In this document: in pieces, positions 43,578 through 54,800 of the stretch
How the letters are laid out: each line of letters begins with the position of its first letter
Numbering within the stretch: the stretch's first letter is position 1
NCBI GenBank assembly: GCA_973895155.1
Contig: OZ316898.1
Coordinates: 9,424,001-9,488,000 of the forward strand
DNA length: 64,000 nucleotides
DNA from: Marsupella aquatica
Lineage: Eukaryota > Marchantiophyta
Direction of reading: 5' to 3'
Translations under genes and position numbers: made by a program
Notes under the pieces: model-generated
What the model saw: the letters and a program-made list of their open reading frames with translations, nothing else
Told to the model about the DNA's origin: nothing
Database searches by the model: none

Positions 43578-46125
43578 GGCAAATGTCCTACAGTCTGCTC
43601 ATCTCCCCTACGTCAACAACCGCTATGATGATGATGAGCTCACCCAAAATCGGGGGAACTTCTTCATGCTGTCCGCACCAAATACTGAGTCTAAGTAAGG
43701 CTTTGTGTGGACAAATCCAGCCCAATTGATTGTCCCTGTTCCCTGTTCTCCCTGCCCCCTTGCAACAGAAGAATTCCCACACCTGGAAATTGTAAGATTA
43801 AAATCTTGGCTGGTTTCTGCCCTCTTGCACAGGGTTCAAAGAGGTAGGAACAACATTAGCTTTTCAAATTTTGCAGCATCCAAGAGGTCACCCACATCGT
43901 AGACCATGGATGCGCAAATGGCTGATTGGATGGACCGGACGCCGAGGCACAGTGTATTACAAAGTCAATACATATGTCTCAGTCTATGATCGCAGGCCAT
44001 GGCGAAAATTCTCAGATCATGATCCTGTAAATTCAAATCCTGCCCGTCTACCGCGCTTTGGAATGAATGGCCGATTGAACTGTGGGGCCTGATTACGATC
44101 TTACGAGATTGACAGGGAAGGAAGCTTATAAGCCTGGGCACATGTATACGTATGATACGATTGCTGGTCTTGCGACCGAGAGGGAGAGGAGGAAAAGCAT
44201 CCTCCTAAGATACAGAAAATTCAGTGTCTTGAATTGTGAGTAATGATGACGATCTAACCGAAAGGGAGGGAAGGAGAGACATCCTCGGTGGCTGGAGTCC
44301 ATTGATCCATCCGGGTCTTTTACGAGACCCCCTGAAGAAAAATTGAAAGAAAAGTGAAACATTGGCTATATGCCAGTTGGGGCACGGAGAAGCATCAGGC
44401 AGGTACGAAAACGTGCAGGTGCTGCAGCTGGCTCACGGGCAATGGAGGCAGAGGCAGACCAAGCCAGACAAGATGGATTCGGGATATCAAAAGTGTCCCC
44501 ACTACCCAAGCGAGCGGTGCTAAGCTGAGAGAGAAGCGTCTGCTGACGAAAGGATGATAACATGATGAGCTGGGCTGGGACCCCAGAGTGAGCTGTGAGA
44601 TCAGCTGAGCTCATGTTCAGTCAATCTTTTCTCTCCATCCCTCCGCAACATTTTGGGCCTCCTGTACAGACAGTCAGACTGCTTTACACTGTTGAAAGAT
44701 CATGAACTCTTTTGCCAGGAAAAGCGACTACGAAATTTGAATATATTGAGAGTAGAGTTTCCTGCTGGGGAGGCAGGCAGAGTTAGACGAGGCTAAACAA
44801 ACTGAAGAACGAGGATCCGGAATCCAGATGACGCAACTTATTTAAATTCCAGCACGGTAGCTGCATGGGCATCAAAAAGGACGAAAGAGAAAAGTAGCCC
44901 GTGGCCCACAAATGTACAGACCAATAACTCACACGCCACATTCGAGATCTGACTGTCACGCAGTCCCGTACCTTTCATTTATAAGGTCTCCTTTTCCCGA
45001 CTACCTTCAAGCGAAAGAGTACTTAATTGAAAGACATGGGGAGTTTATCTCATCTTTTGTCCTATTGCCGCAGTTTTCTGTCCCATTATGTTTGCGTTAT
45101 AAAGCGGTTGCACCTAAGATTTCAACGAGGGTTGTTTGTGTTCTGGGGTTGCCAAGTGTAAGTCCGACGGTCCCATGCACTTCTGAATTTCGTTCCAATG
45201 TCCAAACGGCATTACAAATGGGGCCAAAATTTTCTCAAGCGCAAAGACGCTAATATTGAATGGCATTGTGGTCATAGAGGTGACGATGTGGACAATGGTG
45301 CTAATGATGGGCATGCTTGGTGGCGGCCATTGGCTTCTGGGACAGAGGCTGAGGTTTTGTTCAATAAAGGAACATGTAAAAACACAAACTCAAACTATGA
45401 ACGAAACGAATGTCTCCAGTTTTATATAGCACGAAGGAGAGTTGTAGAATACCCCCACAATCGTTGTCAAATGTAACGAATTACAGAAAGAATATAAAAT
45501 CCATTGAGGAACACTTTAGATACCCGCAAGAAGGGGAAGGAATTCAATTGAATCCAACTTCACTTTATCTTCGCTCGAAAAACGATAAGAATGTACAGTA
45601 AACTACCTTCTGCTTGACGGTGCTTTATGAGGAAAAGCTTGATGGCCACCAATTTTGGGTCAAGGCGTGGTAGATGTCGTGAATACTACATTTTCCCTTT
45701 CAGCTTAGACTGCCACGACATTAAGCAAACTGTTACATTTTGTTACTGCGTACAGTAGATGTAAGCCACAAAGTTTTGGTAGTTGTTGCAAGTGTATGGT
45801 TCGGCTAAAGAACAATACACATGAAATTCAGACGCACTCATGTCACTAACTCTAAACTCCTTGTAGCACATGGCAAAGGAACCAAAATCTTTACATATTC
45901 TGTACATTCACTGCTATATGGCGTCCACTCGAGTCTTGCGATGATTGTTGAAAGGTTATCAATTGTCCATTATCCATAGTCACTAGCAATACAATCGGAG
46001 AAAACGAGTTTCTAAGTACGTTTCATTAACTAGATCATGATCGACTTGTACAAGGGATCTATTCTTCTGCTGTTTCTAAACAGGTGTCTCGGGCGTTTCT
46101 CACAGTGACCTGACAAGCTGATGGG
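43578..46125. other. Intergenic: promoter side of the hydrolase and 3' side of the HAD gene
   Basis: No gene, repeat array or RNA gene recognised. The many short ORFs on both strands lack domains. The first few hundred bases upstream of 43577 should hold the hydrolase promoter, but I could not identify a convincing TATA box or auxin-response element. Confidence 0.5.
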
Positions 46126-48071
46126 TCAAATAGACAGAGTTGTAGCGTTCGTTTCCTTGTGAATCCGCCATTTGAGAATTGCCCAGATACTTGCAGAAGC
46201 CATCTCTTTTGTTTTAACCTTCCAGTTGAGGATAGCCCATCCACGGTTTAGAGCAATTGACTGAAGGCGGGCATCTGGATTCACTGCATGTGGCCTCCCA
46301 ACCTGCCAATATATTGAAGACATGGTCAAAACCCTTCTCGGAGCAGACAACAGTGCTGGTTCCATGACCTCAAAATCCACTGGCTATCTAATCTTCAATG
46401 AGACGACAAGAGATGTAGTAATTTATTACGGTATTGACTCACAATTTCTAGCATTGGAATGTCTGCAATGCTGTCTCCAAAGGCTAAGCTGTCTCTCAAT
46501 GAAACGCCATGTCTCGTAGCATAGTCCCAAATACGTTCAGCCTTCTCGCTGTTGCTGTTTGCCATCCCGTGGAGCCCTCCAGTAAATCTTGAGGGGGACA
46601 TTCCAGACAAGTTTCACACTACCTATAAGGCACAACTTGAGATAGACGAGGAAAGCAACGTTCTAGGTACTGATGGACATCGCAATGTACAACAGAGTAC
46701 CAAAAAAATGATGTACACATTGAAATTTTACAACAGAGTACAAAAACACAATACAGAGTCAGAAGAGTGCTTACCTGCCGTTTTCTTCGACCAACTTGGC
46801 CGCATACACAAAATCTGCGACATGAAACATGGGATGCTGGGTCAATAATGAAACCACCAAATTGAATAAGATAGCAGGTCCTCGACACTGACATGACTGA
46901 AAGGTGTGGTGATGTCTGAATACAGTTAGGGTGTAGGCCAGTAACATATGCTTTTTCATCCTCCATTGTGGTGAGGGCCTTCTGACTTTTACGAGCCAAA
47001 GTCTAATATCCCATCATCAAGTTCTACCGCATTGTATCAATTAAAAGTTGCCTCAAATTCGTGCTCCTTGAAATGATCATTCTTACCTACACACAAAGGA
47101 GGAATGGTTTGTACCTGCACCGAGCTCTTGAGCTAATGGCGCTATGTGAAAGTCAAGAGCACCAGTCACGAAAACTATGAGGTACCCCAATTGCTTCAGC
47201 TTCAGTATTTGTTCTAAAGCTCCTGCCATAATCCTATTCAATCCATACGTCAGGAAAAAATCCAGCTAGTCCCATCATCATCGCGTCTAAAATGGTTTGC
47301 AGGCAACACTTATAGCCACAATCGATCATGAGTCTGCAGGAACTGTCTCCATGTTCACCTTTGAAAACTTGGGGATGGGATTTCGGCTCCAATTCAGCTA
47401 CAGTAGCAGGATGAGATTTTACCAGCACCTTTGTAGTCGGTCGAGGAGTCCTCGTAGATAAAGAGTGGTCGACAGAGTACGAGAACATACCTAGGCTTGT
47501 AGTACTTCTCAAATACGAGATTAGCCATCTCACTTTTGCCATCTGTAGGCCGGCCCTTGTAGCTTGAGTAGAAAATTCGATTAAAAGTTGGGCGATGGAC
47601 GTGATCAACTATCAAATATACAATGCAGGAGAGGACAAACCACGGCACCCACAAAACCTTCTTGATGAGCGGAAGTTCAGCCATACGGATACATAAGTAA
47701 GCCACGACAACGTTTGTACGGGTGATGGTTCCATCTACATCGAAGAAGGCGGCTTTGAGGGGGTCCCTCCCGGTGTTCTCGGTTTCATTTACAACATATG
47801 AATCCGTGAAAATCTCTCTGCTTTCCGCTGTTGTGACAACAGAGTGCTCATTCGGGTCTGGGACTGTGATCGAGCATCTGATAGCCAAGCCTCTGCTTTT
47901 CCGCTGACGACAGGCAAGTCTTCCTCTGATGAACCCATTCAGGACGAAAAGAGATCCACCATTGAGCGATAATCCTGCTGGGCTCCCTGATTTTGAACAT
48001 CCACCAAAGAAACCAAATTCTCGATCGAGTGAGAAAGCAGGAGAGAACCGCGTCTGGAAGACAGATCCCAT
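46126..48071 (-). CDS. HAD-superfamily subclass IB phosphatase, plastid-targeted, complete
   Basis: Five exons: 48071-47491, 47233-47115, 46814-46775, 46587-46443, 46302-46126, with matching phases, giving 353 residues. The chosen ATG (48071) lies in an exon that opens after an acceptor (TGTATGCAG), so a 5' UTR intron is likely. The first 70 residues are Ser/Arg/Phe-rich without acids at the very start, like a chloroplast transit peptide. Catalytic motifs: FFDVDGTIT (nucleophile and acid Asp), VTGALDF (motif II Thr), EKAERI (motif III Lys) and FGDSIADIPML (motif IV Asps). Between motifs I and II there are hydrophobic helices (VLWVPWFVLSCIVYLIVD), as in the serB/CicA-like subgroup, which may form a cap or membrane contact. 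The substrate is unknown; phosphomonoesters are typical. Confidence 0.88.
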
Positions 48072-50039
48072 TACTTGTTGAGAAACCTGCATACATTGAA
48101 TCAAAAATACTTCAGTCCCTAACGTAGGTCTTGACAGCGCACGAGGGAGAAAATCACTCTAAGCTTTTGCATTCTGCCATGAAAATGGTCATTGCGAGTT
48201 CCATTCGAATTCAGGTCAGTTAGCAATGGCAGAAGGCAGTCAGCTCCACAAGTCGAGCGATAAAATCCATTCAGAGTCTACAAAAAATCAATCCTCTAGA
48301 GGGTTGTGTACCTTCTAAGGTTCAATGCATCACTGAAGTGAATTGATAGATAGATATAAGTTGTGGGTAAGTTGTGCGAATCGAGAAGCAGAGATTTGAG
48401 TCGAAACTCACAGATTCACGAAGCTTCCCAAGCAGATTGAGTTGGGACTGAGAAAGAAATGGAATCTGTAGCCTCGAGTTTCGTAAAGTCTTTGAAGCAA
48501 ACTTTCCTACTTCTAGCCCCATCCACAAAACAGTACATGGACGAAATTCTCCATAGACATGAATTCTTCACGTTGCCATCAACAGCTCTGTGGCAGAAAA
48601 GATCACAATCCCACATGATTCTTCATAAAACTGTCTCTCCTGAGATTGAGCTTGAGAGGCATTGGACACAAGTCACCCCTGGGCACTTGAGCTAATCACC
48701 ATGCCCCAGTCAAGTGCTTCAAATTATACCTTTTGACAAGTTTATGTGGTCGATAATCGAGACCACAACATTTGACAGAGAGATATACTTGATCGACCCC
48801 CAAAATGAAAAGCGTGACTCCATTTATCCCATGAGTGATCCAGACCCTTGATGGGCCTTAGATCAATGTATCTAAAACCTCATGGGGTCCATCAAGTAAC
48901 ACTTTCAATTTAGGGGTCCATCAAGTTTATCTTTCACATTTGGAAAGATATTCAAATGGACAACTTGGAAATGTTAATTTTACTCAGATAAAGATGTTGC
49001 TTGGTTTACAACTGTTCTCAAAGGTCCCCAAAGGTGCATCTCAGCTTCAACTTCCAAATATTCCATTTGAAAGAATAGTTGATCAATATAATACCTACTA
49101 TGAACCCAACAAATTGAGTTCTGCCTTAGTGGGAGCTTCATATCAAAATTGAAGTCCGGGTGGATCTCCATATTTGCCAAAATGCTCAGATAGGGTTTTG
49201 CAGCCCGGATGGACTCTAGCAAAACCCTGTTTCTGCTCATATGGTACATATTACACGGTGACTGGTAAGAAAAGAAGACAGTCATATTTGGATATTTTCA
49301 GGTATCTTAATGCTCAGAGAAATTTGAAAATGTTAGGCTCAGTTGGAAAGATTTCTGACAAACCCCAAAACAGCAGATCCATTGGCTAGCAAGGGACATA
49401 CTGAACGTCATTGTTAGCTGCTCATAAGGGCAAAGTGTGGACAGTGAGTGATAAAGTGATCTTCAGATGTTTTTAAATCTCTCATTTATGAAATTTTTAG
49501 AGAAAATAGACTGATTGCAAAGATCTTTCAAAGTGATGTCTAATGAGCCCAAGATGAGCCGATCCAGTTGGATATCAAGGGAGGTATTGAATATCAAACT
49601 TTGTTGTTGAAAACGTTTTGGCAACCAGAAGAGTGTCAATGAGTGAAGGTGCTAAAGGTGTCAGTCCATGGGAGCATCAATTTCTGATATAACACACATG
49701 TAAAGTAAGTGAAAATGTGGGACTAAATATAAAACACTTCACAAATTTTGTGAAAAGAAAAGTAAACTCAAAGTATATTTGGCATGGGTTGATAGAAAAC
49801 CCTTGAGAAAGGACAATCTAAAACTGCAATAGGCACTGGAGAAACTATCCTAGCTGGAGCCTTGGGTTGTAGAAGTTGTCCGTACTCAAAATTAGGGGCC
49901 AGGGCAAGGGGGATAGTTTGTAAGTCTTTTTTGTTAAAAAGGGTGTGAAGTAGGAGTTAGAAATATCCATTATTTAAATTTCTTAGATGTATTATTATCA
50001 TTAAATCTCTGTAGGTTTAAGAAAAGCCAATAGATTGTG
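48072..50039. other. Intergenic: divergent upstream region of the HAD gene
   Basis: The 48.1-48.4 kb stretch should hold the 5' UTR exon and promoter of the HAD gene, but I cannot place the transcription start. Plus-strand ORFs between 48.9 and 49.4 kb are open over short intervals without a recognisable domain. Nothing else is seen. Confidence 0.45.
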
Positions 50040-50790
50040 ACTAACTGGCCCTGTAAGTTGATGGGAAAGTAGCTACTGTGACCCAACAAAATCTCACCAA
50101 ATTTTTGTTTATAGATTTTCTCCAAAGTTACAAAAGTGGACAAAGTGGAATTTGGCAGCATTTTGTCCCTCACTTGGTGGGAAGTTGGCTACTGTGACCC
50201 TTCAAAATCTCACCAAATTTCCCCAAAGTGTCAAAAATTTGTGGGCAAAAAGGAATTTGACAGCATTTTTTCACTAACTTGGTGGAAAACGCTCATGTGA
50301 CCCAAGAAAAGCTGACCAATTTTCTGGAAAGGGGCAAAAGTTTGCAGAGCTAATTGGAACTTGGCGGCATGTTGTCAGTAACTTGGTGGGAAACTAACTA
50401 ATGTGACCCAAAAAAATCTCACGGATTTCCCCCAAATTGGCAAAAGTTGGTGGGCAAAGTGGAAGTTGACCAAAATTTTGTGACTAACTTAGTGGGAAAC
50501 TGGCGAATGTGACCCAAAAACATTTCACTCATTTTCCCCAAAGCGGCAAAGTTTGTCGGCAAAGTGGAACTTGACCGAATTTGTCATTAATTTAGTGTGA
50601 AACTGGCCAGTGTGACCCCAAAAAATCTCACTATTTTTACTCAAAGTGGTAAATGTTTGTGGGCAAAGAGGTTTTTGACCGAATTTTGTCACTAGTTTAG
50701 TGGGAAACTGCAAATGTGACCCCAACAGTTCTGACGAAAAAGTGCCAAACATTTTCTGGACAAAGTGGGATGAAATTTTAGCGATTTTTC
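50040..50790. repeat. Tandem array of about 7 degenerate units of 102-111 bp
   Basis: Units are marked by TGTGACCCAAAAAATCTCAC, CCCCAAAGTGGCAAAA, GGGCAAAGTGGAACTTGACC and AACTTGGTGGGAAACT. The TGTGACCC mark recurs near 50076, 50185, 50296, 50403, 50508, 50610 and 50714. The array ends where a different tandem array begins. Confidence 0.85.
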
Positions 50791-50824
50791 GTCAAACCCA
50801 CATGTGCTGGCTACAGAAATCGGT

Positions 50825-51770
50825 GCAGTGGTAATCCAGCTCGTTTTCATGGGATACAGGATTCCAATTCGGATGTCTGGCTCCGAGGAGAACAATCTGA
50901 TTTGAAGAAGGATGTCGGAAGAGGTTTCTGTGGACTCAATTAGGGGTTAGGCTGGAGTGGACTCTGTGCAGCATTGGCTGAAGTGTGATCCAGCTCGTTA
51001 GTCTGGGATTGAGATTTCCACTCTGCCAGGTTTTGAATTAATTTCTGGCTCCGGGGAAAAACAGTCTGATTTGAAGAAGAATGTCGGAAGAGGTTTTTTT
51101 GGACTCAATTAGGGGGTTAAAAAGGATTGGATTCTGTGCAGCAGTGGCTGATGGTGATCCAGCTCGATTTCATTCTCGGGGTGGAGACTGGGATTAAGGT
51201 TTCCACTCTGTTCAGGTTTTGGGTTTCTGGGTCCGAGGAAAAACAGTCTGATTTGAAGCAGGATGGCGGAAGTGGTCTCTCTGGAATCAATTAAGGGGTA
51301 GGCTGGAGTGGATTCTGTGCAGCATTGGCTGGTGGTGATCCAGCTCGTTTGCATTCCTTGGGTGGAGACTGGGATTGAGATTCCACTGCCAGGTATTGGT
51401 TTTCTGGGTCCGGAGGAGAAACAGTCTGATTTGAAGCAGGATGTCGGAAGAGATTGCCGTGGACTCCATTAGGGGTTAGGGTGGAGTGGATTCTGTGCAG
51501 CAGTGGCTGATGGTGATTCTGCTCGTTTCCTAATTCGAATTCAATTAGGGGTTAGGATGGACTACATTAAGTACAGCAGGGGCTGGTGATTCAGCTCGTT
51601 TTCATGCCCGGGGTGGAGATTGGGATTCAAGTTTCCACTTTGCTGAGTTTTGGGTTTCTGGCTCCCAGGAGAACAATCTGATGTGAAAGAGGTGGCCTTG
51701 GACTCAATTAGGGTTTAGGGTTGACTGAATTTTGTTCACCATGGGCAGGTGGTGATCCAGCTCGTTGCCG
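50825..51770. repeat. Tandem array abutting the RST1 start
   Basis: Six or seven units, mostly 154-187 bp apart, carry TGGTGATCCAGCTCGTTT, GGGTGGAGACTGGGATTGAG, TTTGGGTTTCTGG, GAAACAGTCTGATTTGAAG and ACTCAATTAGGGGTTAGG. Starts are near 50833, 50987, 51150, 51337, 51512 (short), 51590 and 51752. The last unit ends about 50 bp before the RST1 ATG, so the promoter and 5' UTR of RST1 appear to lie within the repeat. Confidence 0.85.
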
Positions 51771-51816
51771 GACTGACGGATTTCTGTCTGAGGCAGTGGT
51801 GGTCCATTTGCATGCG

Positions 51817-54800
51817 ATGGCAGGAGCGCAGGGCGACCCTTACAGCCCCTTTGTCGAGAAGCTGCAGCTTCCTCATCCTCTGGTGCAGCGATTTGCTGTG
51901 AACGCAATTTTTGAGCGGCTGAAGAGTGGACCTGCTCATACGAAGTGGGAGTCTCCCGTTGGCCAGGAGGCTCTTGCGCGCTGTTTGACTTCCTCGAATC
52001 CGGCGGTCATCGACCAAACTGTGAAAGAAATCTGCAATGCTTGTGCCGAGGGTTTGTTCCCTGTGGAACGAGGATTGCAGGACCTTCAAGCTGCTTTCGA
52101 TGCTGTAAATTCCGAGTCTGTTGCGAGCGTCGTGAATGGCATCGGTTTTCTCTGTCGCATCTTTCTTCAGAAAATTAATGTTGGGGCCAAATTCATGGGC
52201 AGATCAGGGGATCTTGTGGGGCTTGGCTTCCATCCTCTCGTGAAGGTATGCCACGTTATTGGATGACCTTTCCTTTCAGGAACAATCAATTTGTGCACTA
52301 TTTCCATAAATCATCACATCACATCACATCACATTTCAGCAGAAACATATGCAAATTGTAATGAGAATTGTCTGTTCTAGAGAAATTGAGTACAATGCGA
52401 ATAATTTGGAGTATGTACGTACTTGTCTCTACAAGCATGACTAAACTCAATTCTCTGAATTTGGAAACTTAAGCATTGGCAGCATGGTGAAGTGACTCAC
52501 AGCTCCAAAATGTACTTTCATTTAGGTGGAACAATCTTTGCGTGAGTGGCCAAGAAATCTCTGATTGCCTTCACGGTCGTTCATCATAGTATTTGAAACT
52601 GTGACATTATTCGTCCTTCTTCTCTCGTAAGGACAAGGAGCCAATTCAGCCAATGCGGTTTATGTCAACAAAGTCAACATGTGCCTATCGGATCTTTCCT
52701 TGTAGACGAATTTGTTAGCATTACAGTGACAGCTTTCAGATAGGAAAACAACTGGCCTCTGTTGCTCGACTGGCATTATGGAAAATATATTCGAAATAGT
52801 CGTCACGATTTGTATCTTCTAACAATAATCAGTAGACGTGGCCTTCATAACACGAAGCTTGTTGTTGTTATTGTCGTTTTTGTTGTTCCAGTCTTTCCAG
52901 TCCAGACCAGAAGAACATCAACACATTCTTCGACAAGTGGGAATGTTTCTCGGACAGACATCTCCCATCCAGCGCACAATCACCCTACAATTCCTGCAGC
53001 CTTTCATCACCTATAGTTTTCTGCAGCGGCTGTCGTCACCCAGCCATGTCCTTTTTGCACGAGATCTTCATTCACAGCTCTCACTACTTTCCTGCCAGCC
53101 TCATGGTGAGGTCTTATTCAAGATGCTGATAAACTACGTCCCGTTCCATCAAACTGAGACAGCAGAGGTGAGGAACAAGCTTTGTATGCCCTGTCCACTG
53201 CTATTTCGCATTTCATGTTGTGTTTCCAGAATTCCATGATTGACTCCAGACTGCTCCGATATGTTTCACGTGGCGGTTACTTCAGTACTCTCAATTTCCC
53301 ACTCGGGTTCCGGGATTCAGAAATGCATTTTGTCACTACCAAGTTAGTAAGCAATGTCTTAAGCATAACACTACTAAATTACTAAGCAATGTCTTACCCA
53401 AAATTATGCTTCGAACATGTCATTTCTCCCAGGACTGTGAATTTGCGATTGCAGTTTTGAAGGAATTGGTTGATGTTTGGGAAAGTCGTTCCACCCAAGG
53501 AGTGCACCAGATTCAGGTTGGTATTTTCTGGCGGTATTAGAGTTGCATCGTTGCCGCCAGGCATTCGTAATATCTGAGTCGCATGTAACAAAAATGTGTT
53601 TTACGTAACGAAGACGGGTGATCTGGTCATTCCATGGTGGTCGGTGTGTGCGCATGCTGGGTTTATGTCTAGAACTTGTGTTTTGAGTAGTTTCTCTTTT
53701 CCTTCCTTTATTGCAGATTGTCTCATTACTAACGTCTGATCTTGATATGTGATAGCCTGCTTAACCGGAAAATATAATCCATCGTAAAGTCACATTCAAA
53801 TCAATCCGCATTGGTGCTTTTTCAGGTAAAGGAAGAACTCGGATCGCAGCTTTTGCACACGCTTGTTGGTTTATGTCATGAACTACTGGCTTGCAAGGCA
53901 TCCTTGTATCATACTCTTTGTTTGGTCAAGCGCATGATAAAATCTCTGAGGCTGCTAAACCCAGCAGTTTCAGACTCTGTCGGCTTAGATATGGTCTCCA
54001 TGGCCCATATGCTCGCCATGGTCGATCTGGAGCAAGAACAACTTCTCCTATTGGATTTGGGAGTCAGCTGGCTTGAAGACATCTACGGCAGAGGTACTCC
54101 GATCCATCTCTTCTGTGGAAATGTTCTTGGATGACAAGTCTCACAGTGGATACTTCATACTTCATACATGATGCCTTGCCAAGGCCCTGACCTGTTCCTG
54201 CTTGAGAGTTGATTCACGTGATGCAAGGTTTAGTAAGTCAGGGTTTTAGGTTGCGTGACCTGTCCCACGGCCAGTGTTCTCTTGTGATGCCACACGATCA
54301 TTTCTAGCCAGGAGCCAATAGTGAAGGTTATATTCAGGGGCTTTATCTAGCGTCTAGTCATTCCTGGCATGATTCAAAATCCACTAGTTTCACTCCAGTT
54401 CGTACAAGCATTGCTAATTCTGATGAGTTTTATTTCCCTTTAGGTTCTTTCTCTTTTCTTCTCTTTCTTCCGTTTCTTGCTCATTAGAAACTGACAAGAT
54501 TCACAAAGTACAAATCACAAACAGCAGCCTAGCTGGTCCACTTCAACAGCAGATACAGAAGAGCATTCTAGATGGCATTTACATGGAAACAACAGATACA
54601 GAAAAGGATGTCTAGACAGTCTTCAGGTCGTCTAGCTTCACAAGCTGAGATCATCGTTGCATTGTGAAGCCCAAGTATTTGTCGTAATCAGATTTATCAG
54701 TGTAGACGCCCGTCGGGTTCTACAATTACAGCCGCCTATTTGAACCTCGCTGACCTCACAAGCATTCATATCAACTAGTCACTTCCACGTAGGTGTTCTG

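Noticed and set aside
46619-46999. ORF that could extend the HAD gene between motifs II and III
   Set aside because: A 40-bp exon at 46775-46814 joins in correct phase and gives the expected GADFVYAAKLVEENGRFTGG-type family sequence. The ORF lies in the intron and in a different frame.
53394-53655. Minus-strand ORFs near RST1 exon 3
   Set aside because: Antisense shadows of an exon and its flanking introns, with no domain.
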